From positions 6,572,001 to 6,636,000 of the forward strand of contig BSYQ01000002.1 of the NCBI GenBank assembly GCA_030272585.1: a stretch of 64,000 bases of DNA, given 5' to 3'. The first letter of the stretch is position 1; each line of letters begins with the position of its first letter. The DNA is from Bryopsis sp. KO-2023. Taxonomy: Eukaryota; Chlorophyta; Ulvophyceae; Bryopsidales; Bryopsidaceae. The notes below the pieces were generated by a model. It was not told the DNA's origin. It was given only the letters and a program-made list of their open reading frames with translations, and made no database searches. Positions 43,788-55,111 of this stretch are shown here, one piece after another. The position numbers and the translations under genes are program-made.

Positions 43788-46043
43788 TGTGAAGGGGTGT
43801 GACGGAGCTAGAAAGAACATGGCAGATGTACTGCCACCAGATGTAATGATTATTCCGATGATAATTCGGAAGAATGGAATTGCCAACTCACACTGATAAA
43901 CAGTCGTATTTTACGCTGCTCTATGTGAGACCTGGTGGTTCGTACGTCGGGTTCAATTCCTGACGAGGTCGATGACGTAGGAAAAGTTGTATATTGATAC
44001 GTTGGAAGATATCGAATAGCTGGCACGCCAACCCATGGCTAGCGCAGAGTACTAGGAGTCTTACTGCCGGCACTGTTGTTTTATGACATCCGAGGTATGA
44101 CTTCTACGAAACGTGCGGCTGGGAACACAAGGAGCCAGCGAAAACACTATGGATTCCAGCGAAACGGATACAACTCCCTACGAAAAACGATCTCTTAGGC
44201 GATACGCACGACTGGCAGTCGGGTCGCTAGTCGACCCCTGTCGTGACGCCGAACTCGCGGCCAGCACACATGCGCTAGCGCTAGAACCGGCCGCGAGTAT
44301 AAATATCCCACAGAATTCTGATTAAGAACAGACAGAACTCGGTGAATACCTCGTTTACTTCTTACTTCGGACATCTATCTATAGGAGGACTCTCTTATCG
44401 TGACGGACTTAAGGAAAGCTTCGCGACTTACCTTAAACGGGAATCCCGACCGGACGAGGTACTTCTGGCCAAAGATAGCATCATCCAAGGTTTTCTGAAG
44501 TACACTTTTGAAATGGGATACACCATCCCTTCTCTTTCTGTAAAAATATTCTCTTGCTATTATTCTTGTGTCTCTGAGTGTCTTTATTCAAAATAAGATT
44601 GTTTCTGATCAAACTTTGATTCTAGAGGAAATAGGAGAGAAGTCAGAATAATAAGAGAAGGTGCTGCCCTTTTCTTAGGAGGTTTTTCTCCACTCAGAGG
44701 AGCCGACCTCTCCTCTGAGTTTCTCCTTTCATTTTTGGTGTTTGCGTTTTGTGTTTTCTCTCTTTCTCCAGCTCAGTTTCCAGAGTCCTCTTAAGCCATG
44801 GTCTCTTAGCGACCATCCTCCAGGGGACTCCACTTTCTGTCTCACTCTCGGGAGCAAGGCCCTCTTAGCGGGTGTCTCCGTCGACTTTGACTCGTGTTGC
44901 GTTCAGATGCCTGGTCTTAGGCTTTTCGTTGTTATGGGGAATCGAGACTGTGACTCTCGGATGGTGATGATTGTTAGCGCGACTGGTCTTAGCCGACTTC
45001 TTAGGTGACGATAGTTTCAGTGCGTCGCAGTTTAGATACCAAGTTTTTGGATAAGACATTCAACGTCGGCGTAGTCCGACTCAGTTGCCGTAGACAGACT
45101 CTGCGGTAATTCAGTGCGACTCTATCTTCAGTCGCTGCGCGAATGAAGAATTAGTAGTTGTGCCGAATGCGTTTTCGGAGCGTCACAAGGGGTATTCACC
45201 AAGTCGTGTATAGGACACCAATACCAAGAGATATTACATTCACCTCAGTCCTCCCTTAAGTAACCATTCACGTGAGAACCGTACCGCCAACCAATAATAC
45301 CCAACTGCCGGTCTGACTCACTACAGTATTTCCCCCCAAGGTTGGATCGCGTCCTCGCGTCCTACAAACTTATCCACACCCAATTCTATATCAACAAAGA
45401 AACACCAACAAGGCCACGATCCATCCCTCGTTCGACCCAAAACCTTGGCAACACTGTCGAAAATCACTCTCACATTCCACAAATCTCTGCACAAAAATGG
45501 TCTCCAGCTCTTCCTTCGCTTCATGGTCGTACTGCCGTGGTTCACGCTGCACCGCCACCGTCGTGTCGAAAACCCCTCCCTGGGCCCACCGCGCTCGTCG
45601 TGCCAGCGCCACCGTACTCGCCACCATCCCTCGCTCCTCGGAACTCTCTGTAGACATCATTAATAATAATTGCGGAATCCATCATCTCCGTTGACCTTTC
45701 TGCTTCGAACTCGACGCCTGTAGACGGGGTCACTGAAGCCGCGCCAACACACGCCAGCGTCCATTCGCAGCTCTCTCTGTGGTCCTGAGGTAACCTCCCT
45801 CACCCACTCTGTCTTCACGCCGCTTATATCACAACCGTTCCTTCCCCCTGACTCTGGTTGGCTCCTTTCGGACCACGACTCCCCTTCTTGGCCACCAAAC
45901 TGTGAAGGGGTATTCACCAAGTCGTGTATAGGACACCAATACCAAGAGATATTACATTCACCTCAGTCCTCCCTTAAGTAACCATTCACGTGAGAACCGT
46001 ACCGCCAACCAATAATACCCAACTGCCGGTCTGACTCACTACA
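43788..46043 (-). mobile_element. TRIM-like miniature LTR retrotransposon upstream of F-box copy C
   Basis: Two direct terminal repeats of 143 bp (first: 43788-43797 plus 45193-45325; second: 45901-46043) have TG...CA ends on either strand and enclose 575 bp. The whole is flanked by the 5-bp duplication AGATC (43783-43787 and 46044-46048). Read on the minus strand, a purine tract (GGGGGGAAATAC) precedes the 3' repeat and TGGTGGCCAAG, a primer-binding-site-like sequence, follows the 5' repeat within 3 nt. The interior carries minus-strand frames (45391-45660, 45660-45920) without recognisable protease or polymerase. The first repeat is interrupted by a solo LTR. Confidence 0.85.
43798..45187. 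mobile_element. Solo LTR nested in a TRIM terminal repeat
   Basis: Starts TGTGACGGAGC, ends GGAGCGTCACA, flanked by the 5-bp duplication AGGGG (43793-43797 and 45188-45192). It is a relative, in opposite orientation, of the element at 31-1959 and lacks the hAT-like insert. The second terminal repeat of the TRIM (45901-46043) is the uninterrupted target, so the boundaries are exact. Confidence 0.88.
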
Positions 46044-46105
46044 AGATCTCGAACAAAAGTGACGTAATCAAAAGAAGTTTCGATCGCACATCCCACAAAC
46101 TCTCC

Positions 46106-46863
46106 ATGGACGACAGCGTAAAGAGAAGAGTCTTCTTACGGAAGAAGCTCAACGATTGGGAGGAACTCATTGTGAGAAGGCGAACGATCGAAGCTGCCAT
46201 AGGTGTCCTTGTCGTCAGGGAAGGAACTCTGCAAGTGGGGAGGAGTTTTTTCCGATGCAACTTGGGGTTCGAGGGCTTTCTGTTGGGTGAAACTCGACCG
46301 GAATTTGCACATGTAGCCCCTAGCAATAGGGAAGGGAGCCTACGCCCTGCGATTCTGCTAATTCTTTTCGCTCTGGTTGTCTGGCGACAGCCACCATCGA
46401 GAAGCCCAGGATTGCTTGGGACCTCCCCGAAGAGCTCCTTCATCAAATTTTCGCTCCACTTCGACGCATAGATCTAGCAAGGTGCTCTTGTGTTGCGAAG
46501 GATTGGAATGCGGCAAAGAGGACGGTCGATATGCCGGAGGTTCATCAGGTCGTGTCAGATTTAGATTTCGAAGAGTGGGCGCCAGAGATCGCGACGCTGG
46601 TGCTTTGTCTGATCGATAGGCGCGACCAGCTGCTCCTTCAGTGGACAAACCCAGAAAACCCAGAAACCAGCTGTAGAGGTGAAGGAATCGATCCAAGATT
46701 GACCGCTAAGCGTATAAAGCACCTTGCGAAAACCGGGAGCCAGCACGATGGCCAGGCCCAGCAAACGCTGCCTGAAAATCAAATGCGAGGTGTGGAGAAG
46801 TCGGCGACAATCGACTGTGCATTTTCAGCGAAATTGAGTCATCAGAGGAAAGACTCTTCATGA
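46106..46863 (+). CDS. F-box protein, copy C (apparently intact)
   Basis: Exon 1 46106-46202 (MDDSVKRRVFLRKKLNDWEE...TIEAAI), GT-AG intron 46203-46390 in phase 1, exon 2 46391-46863. The joined product is 189 residues. F-box at about residues 38-75 (IAWDLPEELLHQIFAPL...RCSCVAKDWNAA), then DLDFEEWAPEIATLVLCLID and a Gln-rich tail ending RKDSS. The F-box would bind SKP1; no substrate-binding repeat is seen, so the partner is unknown. The promoter is squeezed between the TRIM target duplication (ends 46048) and the ATG, 57 bp, unless the TRIM supplies one. Confidence 0.7.
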
Positions 46864-47439
46864 CAGACACACTGTATGTGGACCTATAAGGCATGAAAGA
46901 GAGGGCACCCATTGAAAGAGCAAGGATCAATCGAGTTCTGTGGAAGTCCCTGCATAAAATCTCACGTGGAGAATGAGGGATTATTAAAAGAGATGTCGGT
47001 GCAATAGCTGCAGATTTTCCTTGAGAAAAAAATCAGAGACCCGAATATATCCACAATATATTGGCCTTGGCAATTCTTGTGGCCACAATGCGTATGTTCA
47101 TTTTAAGATCAAAGATGTAGGTTTGGCTGTGGGGTGATGGTCGCTTTTTGTAATATGGAATACAAGTAAATGTGAATACTCTCTCTTGGAAGAACAAAAA
47201 AGAAGAGGGAGGAAAGAAAAATTAAAAGTTCTTGATCCTCTCAGACATCTAGACCTTTTAAAAGGTGCTTGATATGTCCGGAAACAAAAAGGACAGCACC
47301 ACGAAAAGAGATCACACCATCGCTACCTAGGTCTAGAAATATGACCGTTCATCTGCTCCTCAGTAAGTAATTCGATCGAGTGAAGGCCCTGCCAAGCAGC
47401 TGAAACCCTCAAACAAGAAGAAAAAGGTTTTCAACCCAG
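46864..47439. other. Spacer downstream of F-box copy C
   Basis: Direct counterpart of 2632-3230; non-coding. Confidence 0.5.
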
Positions 47440-47575
47440 ATGAAGCGCACCCTATACGGTTTCGTGCATCGTCTTTCGAAAGAACTTTTTTTGAATTGTA
47501 CTAACATTAGCCCAATCGTTTCTGGACTGTCGACAGTCCAAGCTGTTTCCCAACAAACTTCTAACAGAACCATGA
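47440..47575 (-). pseudogene. Bestrophin 3'-end remnant, copy C
   Basis: Only the last 135 bp or so of the bestrophin gene region (compare 3220-3350 and 22610-22770 inverted) is present before similarity stops near 47575. The rest of the channel gene is deleted from this block copy. Confidence 0.55.
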
Positions 47576-48339
47576 ACATTCAGGATTCAACAAACACGCA
47601 CGCACACAAGAGCACCGAAAACAACAGCAGTTTTTTTTCCCCAACATGCATGAAAATCCCCCCAAAAAAGATAAAAGTAAAATAAAAAACGAAAACCCCG
47701 CCGGCGGTTTCAGCACCGGCGGCTACGACCTCTCTGGCGCATGACAATTCGAGAGTGAAGGTTCGAACCCGGGACCTGGTGGCCAGGGATCCTCTAGCAG
47801 ATCCCCTTGACCAGCGGGCGAACGATGACATGCAGCGATGTCGCACTCAAGTACCCCCCCCCTCCAAGGATGATTCACCCAACCGCCAGAAACTCGAGCG
47901 ATGCTCTTCGAAGACGTCCCCGGTCCAAACCAGCTGTCAATCTGAATCGCTGTCCTCGCGATGCTCACGCGTGGTGACTAAAGCCACCAAAGAGTCAGGT
48001 GGGGGACGACTGACACCCTTGCACCGAGACTGAATGTCGATAAGGAATGCGGGGCGCTGGAGGTCTCACAAACAACCGATCCAAATTCTCGGCTGGGGTG
48101 CTCGCTGCAAGAAGAAAATGTCGTGAGCGCATCGCCAAAGATCAGATGAGGGACTTTCATTGCGCAAACTAAAATACGCGCTGTAACACCGTCGCGCGTG
48201 GACGAGGCTGGTGGGGGATCATTCTGTGTTGCTTTTTTGTGATGAGAGTTGACATCGAATTGAATGCTGCTTCTTCTGCGGATTTGTGTAATCAGCTTCT
48301 TCTGCATACTATCCATCAACTATCGAGTTGATGGCTTCA
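47576..48339. other. Deletion-replacement segment in copy C with a tRNA-derived-looking motif pair
   Basis: This sequence takes the place of the bestrophin gene. On the minus strand about 47757-47820 has an A-box-like TGGTCAAGGGG and a B-box-like GGTTCGAACC about 45 nt apart, as in tRNA-derived SINEs, but no cloverleaf folds. No protein gene recognised. Confidence 0.4.
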
Positions 48340-50400
48340 TGCGTGATCGAACAGGGCTTGGACTGAGGGCCAAGGAATTGTATCGATTCAAATTGAAATT
48401 TTATCCCAAGAATCAACTCAGGGGGGTGTTGGCCAGGTGATGTTCACTGCAGTTGGCTCTATTGCACACACTCATGTCACACTTTTTTTTTGTTTCTCAC
48501 TCTGTGATGACAACGAACATTTTTTCCTCCCACTTTCCAAAAGTGCGCTAATAGAACTCTTCTGTACAACCTATCAAGTCTCCAACTCTCCACAAAGCTC
48601 TTTCAACCAATTTTTTATACCTGATTGTTGTCTCTATAGAAGAAAGATTTTTCCATATTTCTTTTTCACAGGTCTATATTTTGGACCAAATTAATCCCCC
48701 CTTCGATGTCTCACTTCTTTTTTCTTTCTGTGACTGACCTATTACTCTCTCTCACTCTTTTTCCGTCCCCCCCACTTTGCCACTGATTCGAAATACAAAA
48801 TGATTCAGAATCTCAAATGGGGGTGACAGAAACGATACAATCAAGTTTGCTGCTGTTGGCCCCAATTTTCAATCCACTGCTGAGGTTTATTTTCATCCTT
48901 TTTATGTGGAGGGGGAACCAGCTATTGGCATTTTACCCCTATAACATGCCCAGCATTTTTTCAACTTTATTGTTCTCCAGCTTCATTTGGGCTGGCAGGT
49001 GCATGGTGGTCCATCTTTTCCTTTCATTCTTGGGTTTTCTGGAGTCCACCTATTCAGCCACCGCCGCTTACTTTTTTTTTTTCTTTTTTTTAATTCTACC
49101 CAAGGGGGGGGGGGGAAGATTGGCAGAATCAGGCTTCTGGATATCTTAACCTACATCGAGAACATAGAAAAGGGTTGCACATGTGGGGGAAGTAATAAAA
49201 AACATCCCTGTCCATGTGTGTTTTAATTAAAACTGAAAAAAGACAAATGCGTCACTGACGGCATTAGCCACAAAACCCTGCAGGAACTCTGGTGCATTTG
49301 GGCTTTTTTGTTTTGAAAGCTTTTCCTAGCCATCCCTGTTTTGCTTTCAGGGACCAACCGAAACATGCAAAATAGAAATCCCTTGCAAGGATAAATAATT
49401 CCAGAAAACTGGATTTTGAGGGGGAAAAAAGGTACCCCCACAAGAAATCCCTCCATGTTTCTTTCCCATAATATAAACAAAGCTTCTTTTTTTTCATTTT
49501 TCTGGAATTATTTTTTCCATCACCTTGTTTTGAAAAAAGGCATCCACATTAGCTAAAAACCAATTCGATGTGACGACCCCTGTCCACAGCCCAATGCAGA
49601 ATCGTAATCAATTTTGAGTGAAAAAGAGTGTTTTAATAAAATTGTCAATGTAGGACCAGCTATTGATATTTTGTGGGTCAGTGACCCACTAAAGAAAAAG
49701 AGTCATAGGGATGCTTTTCTGCAATTTTGTTTTGTCCCTGTTCTCCCCCAACTCAAAGGAATCCCTCCCTTTAGAGGGCTGGATTATCCACTGCCACCCT
49801 TTCTCCTTCTTCTCTCTTGTTTTCTTTTTTTTTCTTTGGCAGATGGGAGGGTGAAAACTAACATGATCAGAAATCCCGCTGGCTGTTCCTGCAGTCCTTT
49901 TGATACAGGGCACCTGTTGCTGCTTGTTGAATTGGAGAGTCCAATTGATTTCGGCTTTTCGTTTGTCCGCAGTCCCCCCCCTTGTGAATAATCAGAAAAC
50001 CACCTCCAGGTTTTCGCCACCTGAGATTTTAGCATTTTCAAAACAAAATTCAAATCCACCCCCACTAGATCGACATTCGTTGTAAATACACATGCACATT
50101 TGATGATTCAGACAATAGATGAGGGGAAACCTGAAATGTTGAATTTAAAAATTGATTTTCTACAATGCTTGATTTCTTGGGAAGTAGGATTTATGATGGG
50201 ACGATTGGTCAGGTCAATCCAGGCCACACCAATTTTTTTCCATTGACAGAAGTTTTTCTTTTTGCTTTATTCATGAAAGAAAGCAGAAAACCGACCCCCA
50301 GGTCTATCATATTTTTGACCGGCTGGCAAGCTTCACCACGAGCGGCTTGAGGGGGCGGTGCTCTGTCAGACTGTGTCTTCAGGAAACAGTCGCACTCTAA
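48340..50400. repeat. Non-coding repeat block, copy C
   Basis: Direct counterpart of 6000-8070. 49020-49835 appears essentially identical to 6680-7495 including homopolymer lengths, while 48430-48900 and 49836-50060 are clearly diverged. Confidence 0.7.
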
Positions 50401-50411
50401 ATCCAGCAACC

Positions 50412-50774
50412 ATGGCGTCGTCCCAATCGCCTCGCAATGGAGTGGCCGAATGCAATACCGGCGTCCCGTCAGTAGAGATAAAAGTGGGCCTGGAGTCGGA
50501 GCCCCCCATTCCGCACGCGAAAGAAAATAGCCGACACCAGGCGGACGTACCCATGTTTTTTCCTGACCACATTCGGCCCACTCCAAGGAAAGTCTCAAAA
50601 CAGGGGGGTCAATTGAAAGGAAAGAAAATTTGCACAGTCACTCTTCCACCCACTGCAGAGAAATTTTATCCCAACCCTCTGTCGACTTGTCGGATCATCA
50701 ACGTCGATCAATCCGACAGCACCAAGTCTACCAGAAAAAACGCGCGTTCCAGCCGCTGCACCTTCGTGTGCTGA
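50412..50774 (+). CDS. Gene X, copy C
   Basis: Same start context and length as copy A (8074-8436), with few amino-acid differences (for example FDPDP to FYPNP). See copy A for features. Function unknown. Confidence 0.5.
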   Translation: MASSQSPRNGVAECNTGVPSVEIKVGLESEPPIPHAKENSRHQADVPMFFPDHIRPTPRKVSKQGGQLKGKKICTVTLPPTAEKFYPNPLSTCRIINVDQSDSTKSTRKNARSSRCTFVC

Positions 50775-51813
50775 AAGGGGTCGCGCTCGAGGCCTCCATT
50801 TCAAAATCAACCCCCTGACACATTCTTTTCCTTTGGGTGCTCGGAATATTTCGAGCTCAGGCGAATTTGGGCCACACCTTTGGCAGTTTCCGCGTCTTGG
50901 CCGTGGCTGACTCTTGTGCGTCCAGGGCGTGCGCACCGCTGTATGTACATACCAAAAAAAAAGGATGAGTTTCTAAGTCACATCATGAGGGAAAAAAACG
51001 CGCTCGACGACAACTTAAATGTACAGGAGAGAGAAATTAAAAATCAACTAACCCGGCACTAATCGGGTCAAAACATATTTTCGATCATGACGTTGATCCG
51101 CCAGAGTGGGTGGCCCCACTCTGTCACGACACTTGGCACCCATGATGGCAACGATGGTGCAACCAAGGTCGTCCCCCGGTTGATCCCGGGGGGTCTCGTC
51201 AACCGATCAGGATTCGCCCACCATGGGAATTTCGGCATTTCGATCGTCGATGGGGTAGCTAACTACCTCATTGACATCGCTAATGCCGCATAATTTTTAC
51301 TTCTTTTTTCTCCGTGCCACTCGCACACAAATCGACCAACTCATACGAAAAATTTAAACTCTTGAACCCCTAAATACACCGAGTGACACTCAAGAATACG
51401 TGGAAAACATTCATATCATCACAACACTCTCCAAAAAGAGCTTTCAGAATAATCAAAGGCTGTACTTAGACCTCAACTCTTCACCCAACATGTGGAACAC
51501 CACACAGAAGCTAAAATGTATCAGCTTGCCTCGAGTTTCCAGACTTCGCTTGAAACCTTTCTATGCGCTTCCAGTGAGATAATAGAGCGGTATCGCGACC
51601 AGCGCTCCCTGGTTGCACACATGGCAGGTTTGCAAAAAAAACAAAGCGGCATTCTCAGGGTCGTGTCTTACGATCGTCCAAATCTAGGTTCTTTGCCGAA
51701 AAGTATTTGCAGAGGTCAGGAGACAGAACTTTGTTACAGTAGCGACATGATAACTCCCTGATAGTACAACGATCAAGTCACTGGGGTTCTGGATATCAGT
51801 ATTTTAGTTACAG
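50775..51813 (+). other. Conserved segment between genes X and Y, copy C
   Basis: Counterpart of 8437-9475, nearly identical. One base fewer in the GGTGGCCCCAC stretch (51109-51119) changes the frame of the first open segment relative to copy A. Confidence 0.4.
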
Positions 51814-52392
51814 CACGAGTACTTGGTCGACTTTGATGCCCTCTTTGACACGCGTTTTGGAATGTTGTGGTTACGTCGTTTCGCTGACGCTTTTCGGTGC
51901 TGTGGGAAGAGCGACGTCGACGCCCCGGTGCAGATCGAGAAGATTCAAGCAGAGGAAGAGTTCGAGCTGGTGGTAGGACTCCTCTGGTTCAGGTGTATTC
52001 TGGTGCTGGAGAGGGAATGGGAGAAAGAATTGCCTTAACAAGTCGATTTCGTGCGAACTTCTCTGTTACAGATAGCGGACGAAGACGTGCCTTTTTCTGA
52101 CGAGTCAGTGGAGCCAGAGTGCTTTGAGGGCGTCTTCAACTTCCTGCTACACGAGCAGCTTAGGTAAGAAATTGAAGTTTTTGGTGAATGTGGTGGGAGT
52201 TTCTTCACCTTACACTGTCATTCACTGAGGGGGCTGATACGTGTGGGCTATTTCAGCGTGAGCTTCGAACCAACGGCGCATTTTGAGTTCCAAGAAAGAG
52301 ATGCTAGTGAAGTGCCCGAACAGCTGCTACACGAAGGCTACGTGTGTGATGTTGGGCTGCGACAGAAACGTCGCAAACTTTGCAAAGTTTGA
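51814..52392 (+). CDS. Gene Y, 5' module, copy C
   Basis: Exons 51814-51972, 52072-52163 and 52257-52392 reproduce the copy A structure, splice sites and phases. The acidic segment reads DEDVPFSDESVEPECFEG; the C-terminus LRQKRRKLCKV is unchanged. Family unknown. Confidence 0.5.
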
Positions 52393-52879
52393 TAGGGTCG
52401 CGTTTTCCCCATACAAAATGACAACGCGAGTACCGAAGCCAATGGGTGCAAAAGCGCGACGCACGAAATTGTCAAGATTTGGCATACACGTTGCCCCCGT
52501 CTTCAGCAGAAACCTGGTAGGCTTGATACATCGTATTCGGGCGATAGAAGATTTTGATGGTGTGGGACACGCCATTGTCAGCGAAGAAGCCCAAAGTGTA
52601 AGTCTCCACACCACGATTGAAGCGATAGTCTTTACCAGGTTTTCTGTGCCTTGTCTTTTATCGAAACCTCGAAGTTTACTGGAGAAACGCAAAAGCGAAG
52701 TCTGCGCAGGGACTACGGTTAGAGGTCCTCCCTGTGTGTGTGTTGCGCCAAAGGGTCGTCAGAAGTGCATCAATATCGAATTAAATGCCATCAGTGTCAG
52801 CTCGAAGGCAGGATTAACTACCGTCGTTTGTGATGTTTTCGCGCAGCCGTGGGCTCAACGTCAACCTGAATACTTCCCT

Positions 52880-54754
52880 TTTGAAATTCTAGAAGGGGAA
52901 ATCATAAAGAAGAATCATGTGGGGGCTTACGAAGTAGATTCAAATGTTTACAAGGCAAAAGGCGCAAGAAAGAGCAGGTGCAACTGGAGATCCGCACATG
53001 CAATGATGCTTCGGCCTTTGATCCGCCAGGATAATGCGATGGAAGCCTTCAGTGAACAAGCACTGAGGGACGAGTGCAAAAAAGGCACTGGATTGAGAGA
53101 CGGGGGTGCGAAAATCGGGAAATCTGGGATCGCGTTTGAACTTCAAAGCTCCGAATTTGGTGGGAGGCACAAGATGCATTGGTGTTCCGAAGCGAGCGAA
53201 TCGACTTTACACCTACCCTGGCGAATCATACCGAAATGCATAACCGGAACGGAGCTAAGTATAGGTATACTAAAAGCGGCGGCTCCTCACAAAAGGAGAA
53301 AATCGATTTTGCTGGAAGAACAGAGATCCACCGAAAATGGGAACATCCACACAGTCACACATTGTGAAGATGGATGGAGAGTATGCCTTGGCCTGGAAGA
53401 GATGCTCGATATTCCACTCGAAGCTCTGCATGTAGGAAGAGTGCCGCTCACTGTACACACGTCGTTCAGCGGGAAAAAATCCAAAGGAGCGTGTGAAGGA
53501 CGCACTGGAACTTGGCGATATCACCCTTTTCTCTTTCATGCATGAAATTACTGGCCCACTCATGGTATCCACGGAGCCCGAGAATTGGAAACTCGCAGGG
53601 CCAGGTCGTTTAGGGATAGTGCTTTTCGCCGAGGCGCCATTCCAGAGACCACTTCTCATCGTTCGAAAGGAGGACAATGATGACTTCGTCCAGCAGGGCG
53701 TTGGGAGGCTCATAACTTTGGATTTTTTTATCCTGCCAGGAGCTGCAACAACCTGGCGAACCTCAAACGGGTTGATCGACGACTGGGGTTGCATTGATTT
53801 CAAGCCTCCAGGGGACACAAACGGAAGTACTACCTCATCAGAAATCAAGTCGGCGGTTTCGAAGCTGGAAGACAGAGGAGAGTCTGTGGTCATAGTTGCG
53901 GATGGCGAACAGATCCCAGAGAACGCCGTCATGGCGTTGTGGGAGAAATTCAGCGGCGTCCTCATAATGTTCGTGAAGCAAGTCACTCAGTGCTCGTTGC
54001 GCGAAGGACTTCTATGGGCCACGTCCACGGATTCAAAGAAAGAGTATGGGCTGCTAGACTTGACACGCGCCGGAGTTTCTGTTCGCCACGTGATTATGGA
54101 CAAAATTGTTAGGATGCGAACCACTCATTTGACGCCTGGAATGGCGGCTGTTGGGAGGACAAATATCGCAGCTGATATTTTCCGCGACAGGCATCCTTCG
54201 GCAGAACCCCGTGAGGCTTTGGAGGATGATCTCGTCAAATTAGAACAGAACCTGTTTGGGCAAAGGGAAAAAGGGGGGAATTCCTGGCAATCCGCCGCAT
54301 TGGTCGCTACGGACGTCGTTTATGTTCTGACTCTTCCCGCCTCTCGACAGCACCAGGTGCGCAGAGTCGTAACGCTTTTTCCAGTCGCAATGCTTTTGTA
54401 GTGAACTGTATCACAAAATCGCTGGGAAGAACTTTCAACCACCCCGGATACATTTGACGAAAAGTTTTTGGACAATGTATTCCGAAAGAAAGACAAATGT
54501 TCGATTTTAAAACGTCTTGCCTTGTGCAGCAGCTGCGTGCAAAGTTGGGGAAATATTTGACGGGCGACAGAATGGAAGCTCATACCACAGCGACGGCATT
54601 GCAATTTGTGAGTCAACACAAAATCGTTAGATTGCGTTGGGGTGTAGTTGCGCTGCGATGGTGCGTAAGGGAGGTGGGAAAAATATGGACTCTGGCTAGA
54701 GCTAAGCATCCTGACCAGAAGGCTGTGGCCCTGACGAGCATTTTTCCGAGGTGA
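52880..54754 (+). pseudogene. Gene Y, 3' module, copy C (1-bp insertion)
   Basis: Long frame to about 53477, then a 1-bp insertion in the run after SGKKS (near 53480) moves the frame to 53493-54356. Intron 54357-54529 (CAG|GTGCGC ... TGTGCAG) and last exon 54530-54754 follow in phase. It has a 10-codon in-frame insertion near 53090 relative to copy A. Unlike copy A it keeps the 7 bp around 53567. Many third-position differences from A in the last 300 bp argue for past coding constraint. Confidence 0.55.
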
Positions 54755-55111
54755 GGTCCAAGCTTTTGAAAGAAACCAAGTGGTGAGAAGCTCAGTGCCA
54801 AACAGAGACACACCCGGATGTTGCTTGTCAGCGTTCTTCTGGGTCATCGTTAAACACAAAAAAAAAAACGCCTATCGTTTGACATGAAAACGAGCTGACT
54901 AGCTAAGGCTAAGGCGAAGGCTTTCTCAGTGTATGAACGTGGATATGTCTGGTGACTTACATTAATTGGTCACGTAAAAGCACAATAGCCTCTCAATGTA
55001 GCACTCTAAAAGAAAATTTTCTATCTGACGATTACATAGACAGGAGGGAATCGCGAAAGTCAGGAATCCCTGAACGCTTACCAAAATTTCTGTTGCGTTT
55101 GTAGCTTTCAG

